64,000 nucleotides of DNA from Liriodendron chinense. Lineage: Eukaryota > Streptophyta > Magnoliopsida > Magnoliales > Magnoliaceae. The notes under the pieces are model-generated. The model did not search any database. It was not told the DNA's origin and saw only the letters and a list, made by a program, of their open reading frames with translations. The DNA is taken from NCBI GenBank assembly GCA_003013855.2, contig ML058447.1, positions 3,472,001 to 3,536,000 on the forward strand, written 5' to 3'. The position numbers and the translations under genes were made by a program. Below, piece by piece: positions 1 through 11,178 of this stretch; the stretch's first letter is position 1; every line of letters begins with the position of its first letter.

Positions 1-427
1 TCATTGATTTGATGCCGTGCGTGAAGATCCAAGCCAGTCCAGTGCATCAATCAGGCCATGCTGTTAGAAACAAATGGATGGCTTAGAATAACTTCCCTTA
101 TCCGTGAATTGCTTTTTCTACACATGTTAGATGTTTACAGGATCTGACCCGGTCGTCAGGTTGCCCTATCACGGATGGGTAACCCCAATTGGACAATCCT
201 CAGATTGGGGTCGGAGATTATTCTCTTGTAAGAAAAAAAAAGGACGATCAGAAAAGTTACAAAAGTTGACTTTTCCTATAATCAACCATTTTCTTTGTCG
301 ATTCTGTGTACCTTTCGGTTAGGTCCCATCTAATGCATTTCCAACCCGATATGATCGGTTCTGATCTCGTAAAAAATCACCACATGTACACGAATAAGCT
401 ATTCACTGATGAGTTCAAGAGGAATTA
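1..427. other. Intergenic, nothing recognised
   Basis: AT-rich spacer with no open frame that looks coding and no repeat end that I recognise. Confidence 0.5.
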
Positions 428-720
428 TTTGATACTCTGGCAGCGTGTGGCGCTTGATACGAAGTTGTAAAAGTTGCATAGATTAACTCAAAACAGACTG
501 AGTAAAGTGTGGAGCACGCTATTTTCATTTTTAACCGTCCAATAAATGACCACCAATCCCATATTCGGATAACGAAATGATCTTATTTTTATGCTACATG
601 ATACATTTATATATGAGCACCCAAAACTATTACAGTTTGATTTGAATTACTTGGATGATCAATTTTTAAGTAGTTTTTAGTGCCTGCTTATCATCCACCA
701 CACTCTACCAGAATATCAAA
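428..720. mobile_element. MITE, GATACTCTGG family, copy 1
   Basis: The left end reads TTTGATACTCTGGCAGCG and the right end CTACCAGAATATCAAA, which are inverted complements. Inner parts (a GGCACTTARAAATTG-like block, a ...CAAATTAAGTGTGG... segment and a ...TAAATGTCCACCAAT... segment) recur in the copies near 5.7, 6.7 and 8.2 kb. No coding capacity. The superfamily is not assigned because I found no clear target duplication. Confidence 0.6.
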
Positions 721-930
721 GACAATACCTTTCTAGAGAATGCAACCAAAAGACCCTTTCTTTAGTGGTATCTACATATGATAAAAGGCTTCAGAAAAGC
801 TCAGGAAAAAAAAAAAAAAAAAAAAAAAAAGAAGCAACTTTCCGAATCCCTGTGAAGAAAGCATCTCTTAATACATGCGAAAGAGAATTTGTAATGTACA
901 TCATCCCTGCAAAGAAAGAAAGAAACTCAA

Positions 931-1287
931 GAGCTTTGCAAGTCCACTCGTGTGCAATGCAGCTCACGTGCACGCCATACCTGCTCGCACGGATGTAGGT
1001 CTGAGATCCAATCCATCCATTCTAGAGATTTTCCATAATTCTGGTCGACTGATCAAGTGGGCCCAATATCAAAAACAGGGTGGACTGGTTAATCTAGTTT
1101 TCACAACCGTACATTTGTTTTGCAAACTGTTGCCAATATGACCTGTGAATCAATCTGATTCTCGAGCCAGGGCGTCAATACAGTGGTTCCATTCTGATGG
1201 ATGGTTTGGATTTTGGACCTACATGTCATGTTGACACATCTGTGGGTGTACATGAGCTGTATTGCACACGCGTGTGGGCGTTGAAAA
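931..1287. mobile_element. Palindromic MITE, GAGCTTTGC family, copy 1
   Basis: The left end GAGCTTTGCAAGTCCACTCG continues into TGTGCAATGCAGCTCACGTG. The right end is the degenerate reverse complement (CATGAGCTGTATTGCACACG, then GTGTGGGCGTTGAAAAC). The centre carries the CCAATCCATCCATTCT block that recurs in the copy inside the UBP15 gene near 28.6 kb. No coding capacity. Confidence 0.55.
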
Positions 1288-2457
1288 CCCCAAGAGTCAA
1301 ATACGGACCGGAACCCTCTACAACACCGATTGCACGGCAGAGGGTAAAACATACCAGCTCTTTCGGGTCGCTGTATTGGGTGTCGCTATCACTTTGTCCA
1401 TCATGTGATTCTTCTCATGTTCACCGTACATAGAAAAAAACTAGACTGAGTCTAAACTCAGGTGGACCACACCACGGGAAAAATATAAAATCACGACTAA
1501 AATCTCTGATATCATGCAGTGTGACCCTCTTGAGTTTTAGATCAGGATGAATATTGGGTCCTCTAATAATCCTGGTAATTCTAACATGATGAACGGGTTG
1601 GATGGTGTATAAAAATCACAGCCGTCCGAATACACAAACCTGTGGTGTACCCCACCAGGATTTCAGATCGAGCTCATTTTTTGCCTTAGAGATAACATCT
1701 AGGGCGCACCTGATAGACAGAGTCGATGTGATAAACAGAAAATGGTGGGCCCCACAGGTCTCGATTGTTGTCCCGCTGTGTACAACGGGTGTTGTAGAGG
1801 ACCCCGGTCATCTAGTACATCGTTGAGAGAGCCCATTTGCATGCATGGAGTATACGCTACATAAATGTCCAAACCCACAAAAGTAAAAAACCTCAAACGA
1901 TGCAAATCCACATGCAATACATCACTGTATCATTGCATACATCTAGCAAAACTATTATAATTATTATAATTATAATAAAAGAAGAAGAAAAAAGAAAGAA
2001 AGAAATACTCAAAAATGAAAACAGCTTAGCTTTCATATCATTTAATCATTTTGGGTCTTTGAAATATCCTTTTTGCATGTCCTACCAGCCCCATTGGGTA
2101 TTTCTATCCATTGATCCATACCGTTGATACGATCTACCATTACAGTTGATACTTTCCTCCAAATCTTGATATTGGTTTTTCTTTGTAAATTAAAAATCCA
2201 GACAATATGTGAGGAAAATGTAAATTTTTAGTAGTTCATCGATGATTTTTTCTTAATAAAAATAGAATTTCATGCATGAAATGATTTTAAAGGTTATGAA
2301 ACAGTGATAAAATGGTGAAAATTGAATGGTTAAATGGTTCTGATTCATTCTATACTTCCGTTCGAATTCCAAATAATCCCTTTCAATGTTTTGGACATCG
2401 GATCATATCAAGACACAAATCTAACAAGAAGATGGAAGAGAAGGAACTGATAATAAG

Positions 2458-2460
<3 letters not shown>
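1288..2460. other. Intergenic, nothing recognised
   Basis: Spacer with several short AT and A-rich runs. It contains GTGGACCACACCAC-like words typical of worn MITEs in this window, but no ends could be paired. Confidence 0.4.

Positions 2461-2463
<3 letters not shown>

Positions 2464-2496
<33 letters not shown>
2464..2496. repeat. (GA)n microsatellite
   Basis: An uninterrupted GA run about 32 bp long, in the region 3' of the IDA-like gene. Confidence 0.9.
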
Positions 2497-2499
<3 letters not shown>

Positions 2500-2749
2500 T
2501 TGGATAAAAGTATATCTTCATTAATCTTCACAACACCATCTCTGTTATTTTCAATAGCTACAAGAACAACAAATTTTTCCTTTACAAAATCAAAGAAAAA
2601 CAACAAAGAACAACGGTAAAAGCCCTCAACACAAACCCCTTATCACCAACCTAACTCAAGAAAAGAAAAGAAAAAGGAGAAAAGATAAACAAAACCCATG
2701 ATCTAAAACACCATCTCCTTCTAATCTTTCTTAAATATAGAAAATCTCC

Positions 2750-2751
<2 letters not shown>

Positions 2752-2806
<55 letters not shown>
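2752..2806. repeat. (GA)n microsatellite in the 3' UTR of the IDA-like gene
   Basis: About 27 uninterrupted GA units end two bases before the stop codon of the minus-strand IDA-like gene, so a transcript would carry a long CU tract directly after the coding region. Confidence 0.9.
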
Positions 2807-2807
<1 letters not shown>

Positions 2808-2809
<2 letters not shown>

Positions 2810-3179
2810 ATGGATTCGTTGTCGAATAGTCACAATAGAAGTTGATCGAGTCAGGCATATCGTTATGGCACGGCGACGATCCGGACGGAGGGACGAAACC
2901 CTTTGGAAGCATGGCTGAGAAAGGCCTTGTTTCAAAGGGCTTGATCTTCTTCTTCTTCTTCTTCCTCCTATTTCTGTTCTTGTTTGGATCTTCATCCAAC
3001 AAGTATGGCCTTGTGTTCTTGATCTTGTACGCTTGGAATCTCCTTGGCACATGAGAAGGAGCATTGGCATTGCCTCGGAGTTGGTGGGACATGACAGGAG
3101 AAGGGAGGGAGGAGATGAGCAGGACAAGGAAGAAGAAGAAGAGAAAGGCCCATAAGCCCAGATTTTGGTTTAAGCCCAT
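2808..3179 (-). CDS. IDA-like secreted signalling peptide precursor
   Basis: Seen: an intronless 123-codon frame. Residues 1-31 have a short N-region followed by a very hydrophobic stretch (LWAFLFFFFLVLLISSLP), which fits a signal peptide. Next is a variable basic linker with a lysine run (residues ~71-79), then a conserved-looking C-terminal block around residues 85-108 that includes MLPKGFVPPSGSSPCHND. Known: INFLORESCENCE DEFICIENT IN ABSCISSION (IDA) and IDA-like precursors are short secreted proteins whose core has the pattern PIPPSxPSKRHN and is read by HAESA-type receptor kinases in organ separation and root emergence. The spacing PPSG-x-S-x-x-HN fits IDA, whereas CLE peptides are one residue shorter there. 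Odd: Pro-Cys replaces Lys-Arg before His-Asn, and a 17-residue tail follows the core. The ATG is the first in frame, about 90 bp inside a minus-strand TATA box. A divergent member of another PIP-type family is possible. Confidence 0.65.
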
Positions 3180-3269
3180 TGGAATTAGGGTTTAAGGGGT
3201 GATGCATTTGCTTTTTAGTGTGAGAAGGAAAGGTGGAGAAGAGATTGTAACGACGATCCTACATCTTCT

Positions 3270-3277
3270 TTTATATA
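3270..3277 (-). promoter_or_regulatory. TATA box of the IDA-like gene
   Basis: The minus strand reads TATATAAA here, about 90 bp upstream of the ATG at 3179. This would put transcription start near 3240 and give a 5' UTR of roughly 60 nt. Assigned by sequence and spacing only. Confidence 0.5.
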
Positions 3278-5220
3278 CATACATATATCAACAGCTTCTT
3301 TATATGAATGAAGACTCCACCCAAGGATATCCACACAGTACTCGGGTTTTCATTTTGGTCATGTGGGCTCATGCTTTGTTTTATCCAGACAATTGGTTCT
3401 TTGGACCATGTTTTGATGGACTATCTTCCTCAATTGTATGTGATCAGATATTTTTGGCCTCGTAATCGACGGTTAAGATTAGAAATATTATGAACAATGG
3501 TCCAAGATCAGTGGCTATGATCTCCTGGTGTGGAATATTTTCAGGGCATGCTCCATTCATGTGGTATAGAAAGGATCAACGGTGTAGATCATTAATCCAC
3601 ATGTCCCTTGTGCAAGATCAGAACCCGAGTATATTTTCGATATCCTGGGGTCCAGAACTCATCATCTCTTGAATGCAAAGGTTAGTCAAAACGTCTCCTT
3701 TTCTATTCTTTTTATTACACCTCCTTTCTTTCTTTCTTTCTTTTCCTTTCTTTTCTTTTGGCCGTTTACTATTTACGTAATTATTATTTCGCCGTTCTAA
3801 TGATATACGCGAGAAGAGCCATATGAATCCCACTCTCTCCACACGAACTCATGTGGCACGTGTGTATGGAATCTGTACATTAATCACGGGATTCGTTTAT
3901 AGCAATCAAGTGGGCCCATATCTAATGTGAGAAGTGTGCCGTTAGAAAAACATGATGAAGGGTCCACATTCAATTTGAATTTATTGATCAGATGCTGAGA
4001 GTGTGGGCCTGAATTGTATTATAATTGAATTTAAGTGATGTTATTCACCTGATGAATGGACAGGATCTCTCGTATTCGGGTCCATCGTTGAAACATTTAA
4101 CCCGAATAAAACCCTCAATCTCAACCGAGAGAGTAGCCATAGAATTTCTCATCATTATTCCAGGACCGTATGAGCACGTCGGGTACATTAAATAAATGCT
4201 ACCGAACCTATAACTCAAACAATCAGCGATTAATCCGGACTGTTAAATTGATGGGCCAACTCAAATCTGTGACGACAATCAAAACCGGCAGCAATTTTCT
4301 TCTTGTAAGCGTTCCATCTACGGAATTTCTTGTGGACTGTTTCCCTAAACATTTATTGATTTTGATCACAGAGAATGAATTCCAGCCATCTCATCATTTG
4401 AGATATTGGTCATCGAAGACCTGGTCCACTATTTGGACGGTCTGGATCGATCACCATAATATACCAGTCAACAGTTTGTAGGTGCAGTACCATGTTTTAA
4501 ATAGTATGATAAATACAATTTTCAGCTTCATTTTTCATATTACCAAAAGGGTATTTTAGTAATATTTTGGAGGGGTCTTATCTGGAACTTTTCGTACTTC
4601 ATGACCCCCCTTTGTTCCTCTCTTTTGACCTTCCAAAAAAGACGTTGTCTCCCACTTTGGAATGCTCCTTCCTTTTCCAAGCGATGCTAGTGTACCTTGC
4701 GCCAGGGACCTACGAGGGGTAATTTCCGTTAGTGAGACCCACGTGGGTGGACCTTTCATGAGATCCAAACCGTCCATCAGGTATACTTCATCATGATAAG
4801 AATTTGATCCAAAAATAAATATGATCCAAAGTTTATATGGACAACAAAATAGGAAATAGTTGAGATGGGACACTCACCATTACTACTCTATAAGGCCCAT
4901 CGTGGTTTTTATCTGCAATCCATCCATTCATCTGTTTTTATTATTAATGATTAAAGGATTACCCAAAAAATTCAGTATAAAAAAAAGTTAGGTGGGCCAT
5001 TTCATGTGATTTTAGAGGTTTCCTGTATAATATTATGGGTTAGCCCAACTGCGTGTTGAATCATCCTAATTTTGGGGATCAAGATAAAAAAGGAGTGGTG
5101 TAGCTGATGGACGGAATAGATTTCATTCACGTTAAGTTGTTTAAAAGCAACCCAGGTTGGTAGTACCAACGAGGTACGCAAGCGTTTTTGTTTTCTTTTC
5201 TTCATTCCAGGTGCTTCAGA
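3278..5220. other. Intergenic, upstream of the IDA-like gene
   Basis: No gene recognised. Contains CT-rich and TTTCTTTC runs near 3.72-3.76 kb and MITE-like words (GTGGGCCC, ACGTGGGTGG), without ends that could be paired confidently. Confidence 0.4.
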
Positions 5221-5221
5221 C

Positions 5222-5640
5222 GAGAGCGGATTAGGTGAGACCCCGGCCTCACCCAAGATGGTGCGGCCCTTGCCGTGGGGTTACTGTGGGGCCCACATTG
5301 ATATATGTATTATGTATCCATGCCGTCCATCCATTTTTTCAGATTATTTTAGGGAACTATCACAAAAATGAAGAAGATCCAATTATCAGGTGGACCATAC
5401 CATAAGAAACAGTGGTGATTGATTGTCCTACCATTAAAAATTGGATCTGGTTCTTAAGTTATGGTCCTCCTGATAATTGGATCTGGTTCATTTTTGGGAT
5501 ATTGCCCTAAAATGATCTGAAACAATGGATGGACGGCATGGATACATAATACATCTATCAAGATGGGCCCCACTGTAACTCCACGGTAACGGCCGCACCG
5601 AGTTAGGTGAGGCCGGGGTCTTACCTGTTCCGCTTTCGCT
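5222..5640. mobile_element. Palindromic GGGCCCAC-type MITE
   Basis: Long inverted repeat. The left arm starts GCGGATTAGGTGAGACCCCG and runs through GTGGGGCCCACATTGATA and ATGCCGTCCATCCATT. The right arm is its reverse complement through CATCTATCAAGATGGGCCCC to ACCGAGTTAGGTGAGGCCGG. Arms are about 170 bp with a small loop, and there is no coding capacity. Confidence 0.75.
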
Positions 5641-5689
5641 TCGGACTACATGTTTTGAGAGAGAATAGATATTTGAGAAAAGAAAAAAC

Positions 5690-6057
5690 TTTGATACTCT
5701 GGTATATTGTGATGGATGATGCGCAGTCACTTATAAATTGCTATTTGGAATGCAAATAAGTGAAACTAAGCTGTCCAAATTAATGTCCCAGATTAGATCT
5801 GTCATGAACAAAAGACTATGTTCATTTTGTTGTGTGACTATCTGATTGGTGGACATTTACTAGAGGGCTAATGATAAAAATATCCAATAGGTCCTATTTC
5901 AAAAGCAAGTTTGCATAAATCAGTGATTAGGATTGTTCAAACAATCTAATTTTGGAAACGTGAAATGGGCACAGTGAGTTCCACAATTCAGTCGGTTCAA
6001 ATAACAATATCTCCTTGCGCCTGCGTATCACAGGTCATATATAGCCGGAGTATCAAA
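5690..6057. mobile_element. MITE, GATACTCTGG family, copy 2
   Basis: The left end is TTTGATACTCTGGTATATTG and the right end is CCGGAGTATCAAA, in inverted orientation. The subterminal GGATGATGCGCAGTCACTTA is mirrored by CCTTGCGCCTGCGTATCAC. Internal similarity to the copies at 428, 6731 and 8218. Confidence 0.65.
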
Positions 6058-6242
6058 TAACTATACTTGATATTTACACCCGCTCTTTTTTTTATAGAGA
6101 CCCCTTTTCTTCACTACTTTTGGAATCAAATAGCACATATTTGTACCAAGACAGTTGTTCTCCACAGAAAGGATGGGGTGTAACCGTGTAAGTAGTGGCT
6201 CCCATTTGAATTGGTAGAAGCCTAGAAGGTAGGAAGGAAAAA

Positions 6243-6580
6243 GACTTTGATACTCTTGTGGAGTATGATCATCCATAATCAGGCACACAAAATACATTGA
6301 GCTAATCACGAAATTAGTGAGCTCCACCATAGATGGTTCATGGCTCAGAACTGCACATGACATATGATTCTTACTGGCTGATTGGTGAACCTGTAATGAA
6401 TTGTTAAACTGAAAGAAAATGCCGGTCCCAATTTAGAAAATATCAATTGATTCGAGGGTATCTCCCATCTACAGTGGATCCCACTATTTGGAAGGTCTGG
6501 ATTTAGGTTCATGTATACCACGTGTACGGTGGCTAAGTGCATGTGTATGGATCGTCGTGTTCTGCCCGTGTATGTCAAAT
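6243..6580. mobile_element. MITE, GATACTCTGG family, probable worn copy
   Basis: Starts GACTTTGATACTCTTGTGGA with the family's subterminal CATCCATAATCAGGCAC. The right end is poorly preserved (GTGTATGTCAAATAACTC). Included because it lies directly between two clearer copies. Confidence 0.35.
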
Positions 6581-6730
6581 AACTCATTTGAAAGTTCCAC
6601 GTGGTTTTAAAACGTTAATTTCGCGGGTGGGCCCCACACAACATGGATTATTAAATGCGGTGCATTTGGATTTGAATGACATGCATGGATTAAAATAAGA
6701 TCCCTATTATCATCGAGATTGGAGGAGTTA

Positions 6731-7089
6731 TTTGATACTCTGGTTGCGTATGACACCTGATAGACCGGCACTTAGAAATGATACATGAGGCATTTATTAA
6801 CTCAAACGAACCGGCTAAATTGTGGAAACCACTTGGCTAAATCGAATTTTTGAACCATGTACACTCGTTTGTTGAAATAAAACGGGGGAAGATATTTCCA
6901 TTTGTAACCGTTAAATGTCCACCAAATGGTCTGATAATCAGACAAGCTTAATTTTTAGTTCATGATACATCTAAACTCGAACCCAGTACTTGGATGGTTT
7001 CATCCAATTGCTTATCTGCTGGATAAGCAATTTCTAAGTAATTTCTAAGTGCCTGTGCATCATCCGTCACATTCTACCAGAGTATCAAA
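6731..7089. mobile_element. MITE, GATACTCTGG family, copy 3
   Basis: TTTGATACTCTGGTTGCG at the left and CATTCTACCAGAGTATCAAA at the right form a clear terminal inverted repeat. AGTTATT-like words flank both sides and may be remains of a target duplication. Confidence 0.7.
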
Positions 7090-7647
7090 GTTATTCTCAT
7101 TGAGATACTACAAATTTTCAATTTCAGGATGACGATTGAAGCTGAGGACCCTACTATCAACAGTTTGGATCACTGAACAATGGGCCCTACCTGAAGCACA
7201 AACAGCATGGTACAATCTTTTCCATACACATTTCCTTTTGGATTGGTCCTGCCCACATCACCTATCAAGACCGTCCACTGGGTTCAGTTCTCTCTTCATA
7301 TGCTGCCTTGAAAAGTAATACTAATCAGATGATCCAGACCGCCCATTCAGTGGAATTCAAAGGTGGACGGACAAGATAGCTCAGGTGCATTCACAGATGT
7401 TAAGGACCGTCTGATTTCCACATTTTTGCATAATAGCCGAAGAAGAATGAACCCAACCTAATGGACGATCTAGGGACGTGGAGGCTACCAAGGCCAAATG
7501 CAACTAGGTGTATGGGAAGGCTTCCGTACACTGGAGCACTGGATCATTTCTCATTTTGTTATTAGGGAAATTAGGCTATTGATTAAAGGAAATTATAGAA
7601 GCGGGTGAACGTGTTAACGAATTGACACATCCTTAAGGTGGGGGGGG
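7090..7647. other. Intergenic, nothing recognised
   Basis: Spacer between two MITEs, ending in a run of about 14 G (near 7640-7653). No coding or repeat signal that I can support. Confidence 0.4.
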
Positions 7648-7651
7648 GGGG

Positions 7652-8185
7652 GGATTGGCTAGTGAACCCAACACCAGTTAGGGGGCTGATGTCAAAGCTG
7701 TGTGGGCCCCACCATGATGTATGTGTTTTATCCACGCTGTCCATCTAGTGTTACACCTCATTTTAGGGCATGGGCCCAAAAATGAGGCAGATCCAAATCT
7801 CAGGTGCACCACACCACAGGAAAACAGTGTTGATTGAACGTCCACCCTTAAAAACTTCTCAGGGCCTACCGTGATGTTTATTTTCCATCCAACCTGTTGA
7901 TAAGGTCACACAGACCTGGGTGAAGTGAAAACACAAATATCAGCTTGATTCAAAACTTCTGTGGCCTCCAAGAAGTTTTCAACGGTGAGAATTCAAATCC
8001 CACTGTTTCCTGTGGTGTGGTCCACCTGAGATTTGGATATGCCTCATTTTTTGTCCCATGCCCTAAAATGAGGTGGAAAAAATGGATGGACAGCGTGGAT
8101 AAAACACATACATCATGGTGGGGCCCACACAGCTTTGACATCAGCCCCGGGGCTGGTGTTGGGGTCACTAGCCAATCCGCGTCTT
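7652..8185. mobile_element. Palindromic GGGCCCACC-type MITE
   Basis: The left end GGATTGGCTAGTGAACCCAA continues through GTGTGGGCCCCACCATGATG and GTTTTATCCACGCTGTCCAT. The right half is its reverse complement, ending TGGGGTCACTAGCCAATCCG. About 530 bp with arms of some 250 bp, and no protein capacity. It is the best-preserved member of this family here and a good query for the others. Confidence 0.8.
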
Positions 8186-8217
8186 TAGCAAGCATTTCTA
8201 AAGAATAAAGAGGGAAG

Positions 8218-8533
8218 TTTCGATACTCTGGTAGAGTGGGATGGTTGATACGCAGGCACTGAGAAACTGTACAATTATCATGTAATTAATTCAATTTAAA
8301 CAGGCCAAATTAAGGATCCCAATTTAGATGCATCATAAACCAAAAATTATAAGTTATTGTAGAGCTATGGTATTGGTGGACATTTATTGGGTGCTTGAAA
8401 TGAAAATATCAGAATTTTATTTCAGCAAAGGTGTCCACTAATCAAAGATTAGGCTGTTTAATTTGAGTTAATATCTGCGGCATCTACAACTTTTGTGCAC
8501 TGCATATGAAGCATCATTGGCTGCCAGAGCATC
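8218..8533. mobile_element. MITE, GATACTCTGG family, copy 4
   Basis: Left TTTCGATACTCTGGTAGAGT and right GCTGCCAGAGCATCATGAA, with internal similarity to the other copies (GGACATTTATTGGGTGCTTG, the mirrored form of the copy 1 interior). Confidence 0.6.
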
Positions 8534-8976
8534 ATGAACTCCTCTAGGGTAAAAAGGGTTGTGTAAGAAGGTGCGGTGACCATCTTTCACATCTTCACCG
8601 TTGTTTCGAAATGGAACTACATCTTGACCATATAGTTCATAACAATCTTGCAGTTGAACTAGTGTGGAGATGACTGATGATTCTGCATATGGCTCTTTTT
8701 ACTGGTGGAGAACACGTGCTGAAAGTCTGAATCTGGCCGAGGCTGATTAAGGACAGATCATGATCCGGTCACTATCTTTAGAACTAGTTCTGCACCCCCA
8801 CAAAAGCACAAATGATTCTAAGTAACCAAAAATCTCTAGAGTTCAACTGCCATATCTGTGTACAATTCAGTTTAACTGCACTACCAAACGGCTCCAGATG
8901 ATATTAAAATGGTGGAATTAGACAAAACAATGAAAGAATGAAGATTTGGCACATTTGAACTGAACCCAAAAGAGAA

Positions 8977-9015
<39 letters not shown>

Positions 9016-10234
9016 GAAACAGTCACAACCTTTAATCCAATATTATTAATAAAAATTAGTTATAAAGATTAATTTAAATTAAAACAGACTAGTACAAAGT
9101 TTTCAAAATTCATGTCTTACAAATAATGATCAGAAAATATATACAGGTGGCCCCAGCACAATCGCATGTTTGAAAAATGGCACACTAACACACCCTCACT
9201 CATGCTCCACTTTTAAGGGGGCTCAAGCCTCAAAGAGAGCTATGCGTGAAAAGTACTTTCCCTATTCCATGTGGGTCTAAGTTCTCGCAATAAAACAACA
9301 GCATAAAAACACCCACTTTATTCGTTTAATCCATAAAATTACAGCACTAAATACGTAGTATGTTCCAGTTTTTAGTTTGGGCAGGTGGGTCCCTTGGTTC
9401 AGTGGTCCATTTCAGTTGACCAGACTGTCCACATTGTAGATGGGTTGAGCCCCAAAAATTTCCCTGATGTGATACCTGCAGATAGATGGTTAATGATTAA
9501 TTGTTGCAACAACTCACTTTCAATTAGAAAGGCCAAAGATTGGATGGATAGGATCTTTAATTTAGGACATGATAATCTGGGCTATGGTCCTTCTTTGATT
9601 GGACCCATAAAACCAATGGTCCAGATCTTACGGTACAAACAAAAGAGGGAGCATACTCGGCATGATTTCCCATCGAGGACAATGTAATGGTTACTTATTG
9701 GATGGTGCACGCATGTCTCGAATGGTGATGCTTTACTTGTTGAGTACTTGAGCTTTCCAAAACTATTTTGAGTCCAATGATAAAATTTTAGAAATCAAAA
9801 TGGAAAAATGATATCTACAATGGATTTTTTTTCATACATACTCCCCTTTATTCCCTTTTGCACATGAATAATCACTACTCTATTACTGAAGTGAAAACAG
9901 TGGGTGCGTGCATAAAAATGAGGGTGTTAATACCAACTCATCCAAATAATCTATTCATATCATCATATAAAATTTCTTCTTATCATAACCTATTTAAAAT
10001 TATTTGGATATCTTCACATGAGTAACTTTTTCTTCTTCTTCTTCTTCTTTTTATTTACGGTGAAAGACTTATTTTGTAAGCTAAGTTAATTTGATAAACA
10101 CCATTTCAAAAGTAAGTTAACACCTTAAAATTATTTATAACCATTAGTAAAATGTTTTTACTTTTAATATTCTACTCTCTTTCACTTTCATCTCTTCACA
10201 TAATGGCCCGTCCATGTTAAAGTTTACTTGGCAT
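8534..10234. other. Intergenic, nothing recognised
   Basis: AT-rich spacer with a (CT)n microsatellite at about 8979-9014 and a (TTC)n run near 10030-10049. The open frame at 9385-9687 has no recognisable domain and is treated as chance. Confidence 0.45.
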
Positions 10235-10269
10235 AATGACCTGCCCACATGGGAGGTGCCACCCACAAT

Positions 10270-10710
10270 GGATGATCCACATCAGTGGTGGGGTCCATTG
10301 TGATTTATGGGTTTTATCCGCTCTGTCCATCCATTTTGCCAAATCATTTTATGGTATGGTACCAAAAATGATATAGAGCCAAGGCTCAAGTGGACTAGAG
10401 AATGGGGCCCACCATTGAAAACTTCCTAGGAGCCATAGAAGCTCATCAAGCTGAAATTTGCATTTTCCCATCTTCCCGGTCTCTATGATTTTATGAACAG
10501 GTTGAATGGCAAATAAACATTATTGTAGGCCTTGGGAATGGCAAATAAACATTATCAACGGTTGGCATCATTGTCACCACAGCTTCTTATGGTGTTGTCC
10601 ACTTAAACTTTCAATCAGCCTCAATTTGGGGCTCATACCATGAAATGATTCGAAAACTGATGGATGAAGTGGATAAAACTATGCATCACTATAGGCCCCA
10701 CCATACCTTG
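10270..10710. mobile_element. Palindromic GGGCCCAC-type MITE, worn
   Basis: The left arm contains GGTGGGGTCCATTGTGATTT and GTTTTATCCGCTCTGTCCAT. The right arm contains the mirrored GAAGTGGATAAAACTATGCA and CACTATAGGCCCCACCAT. Boundaries are approximate. Confidence 0.5.
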
Positions 10711-10829
10711 CCTGGATCAATTCCATCCATGCAAGGCAGGACACAATCTGCTTCCCTCCACGTGATGGCTAGTGGACATTAATAGTGGACATTAATAGTG
10801 GACCCGACATGAGAACAAATAACATTGAT

Positions 10830-11178
10830 ATTGGTGAGTCCACATGATGGATGAACCCAATCAAGGTGGGGCCCCACAGAATGGGTGGTCCACATCAAAG
10901 ATCAAACCCTAATGATGAATGACCCACATATTCCAAGGCGAGCCCTACTTGATGGATGACTTACATTGAAGGTGGGGACCACACAATGGACGATCCACAT
11001 CAAAGGTGGGCTCCACAAGATGGTCAATGGACATTGAAGATGGGCCTTATGTGATAGATAACCAACATAACAATGGGTGCCATGTAACGGACAGTCCACA
11101 TCAAAGGTCGGTCCTAAATGATAAATGATTGACATTTAAGGTTGAGCCCATGTGATAGACGACCCATATTAATGGTGG
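10830..11178. repeat. Degenerate ~40-bp minisatellite, left part
   Basis: Successive units of about 36-42 bp share the pattern GTGGGCCCCACATGATGGA, CAGTCCACATCAAAGGT, with much substitution. The same array continues at 13475, on the far side of an LTR element. Confidence 0.7.

Noticed and set aside
2651..3127. 158-codon minus-strand frame overlapping the IDA-like gene
   Set aside because: Shadow frame. It includes a long Ser-Leu run from the GA microsatellite and lacks any domain.
9385..9687. 100-codon plus-strand frame
   Set aside because: No recognisable domain. Composition is like the surrounding spacer.
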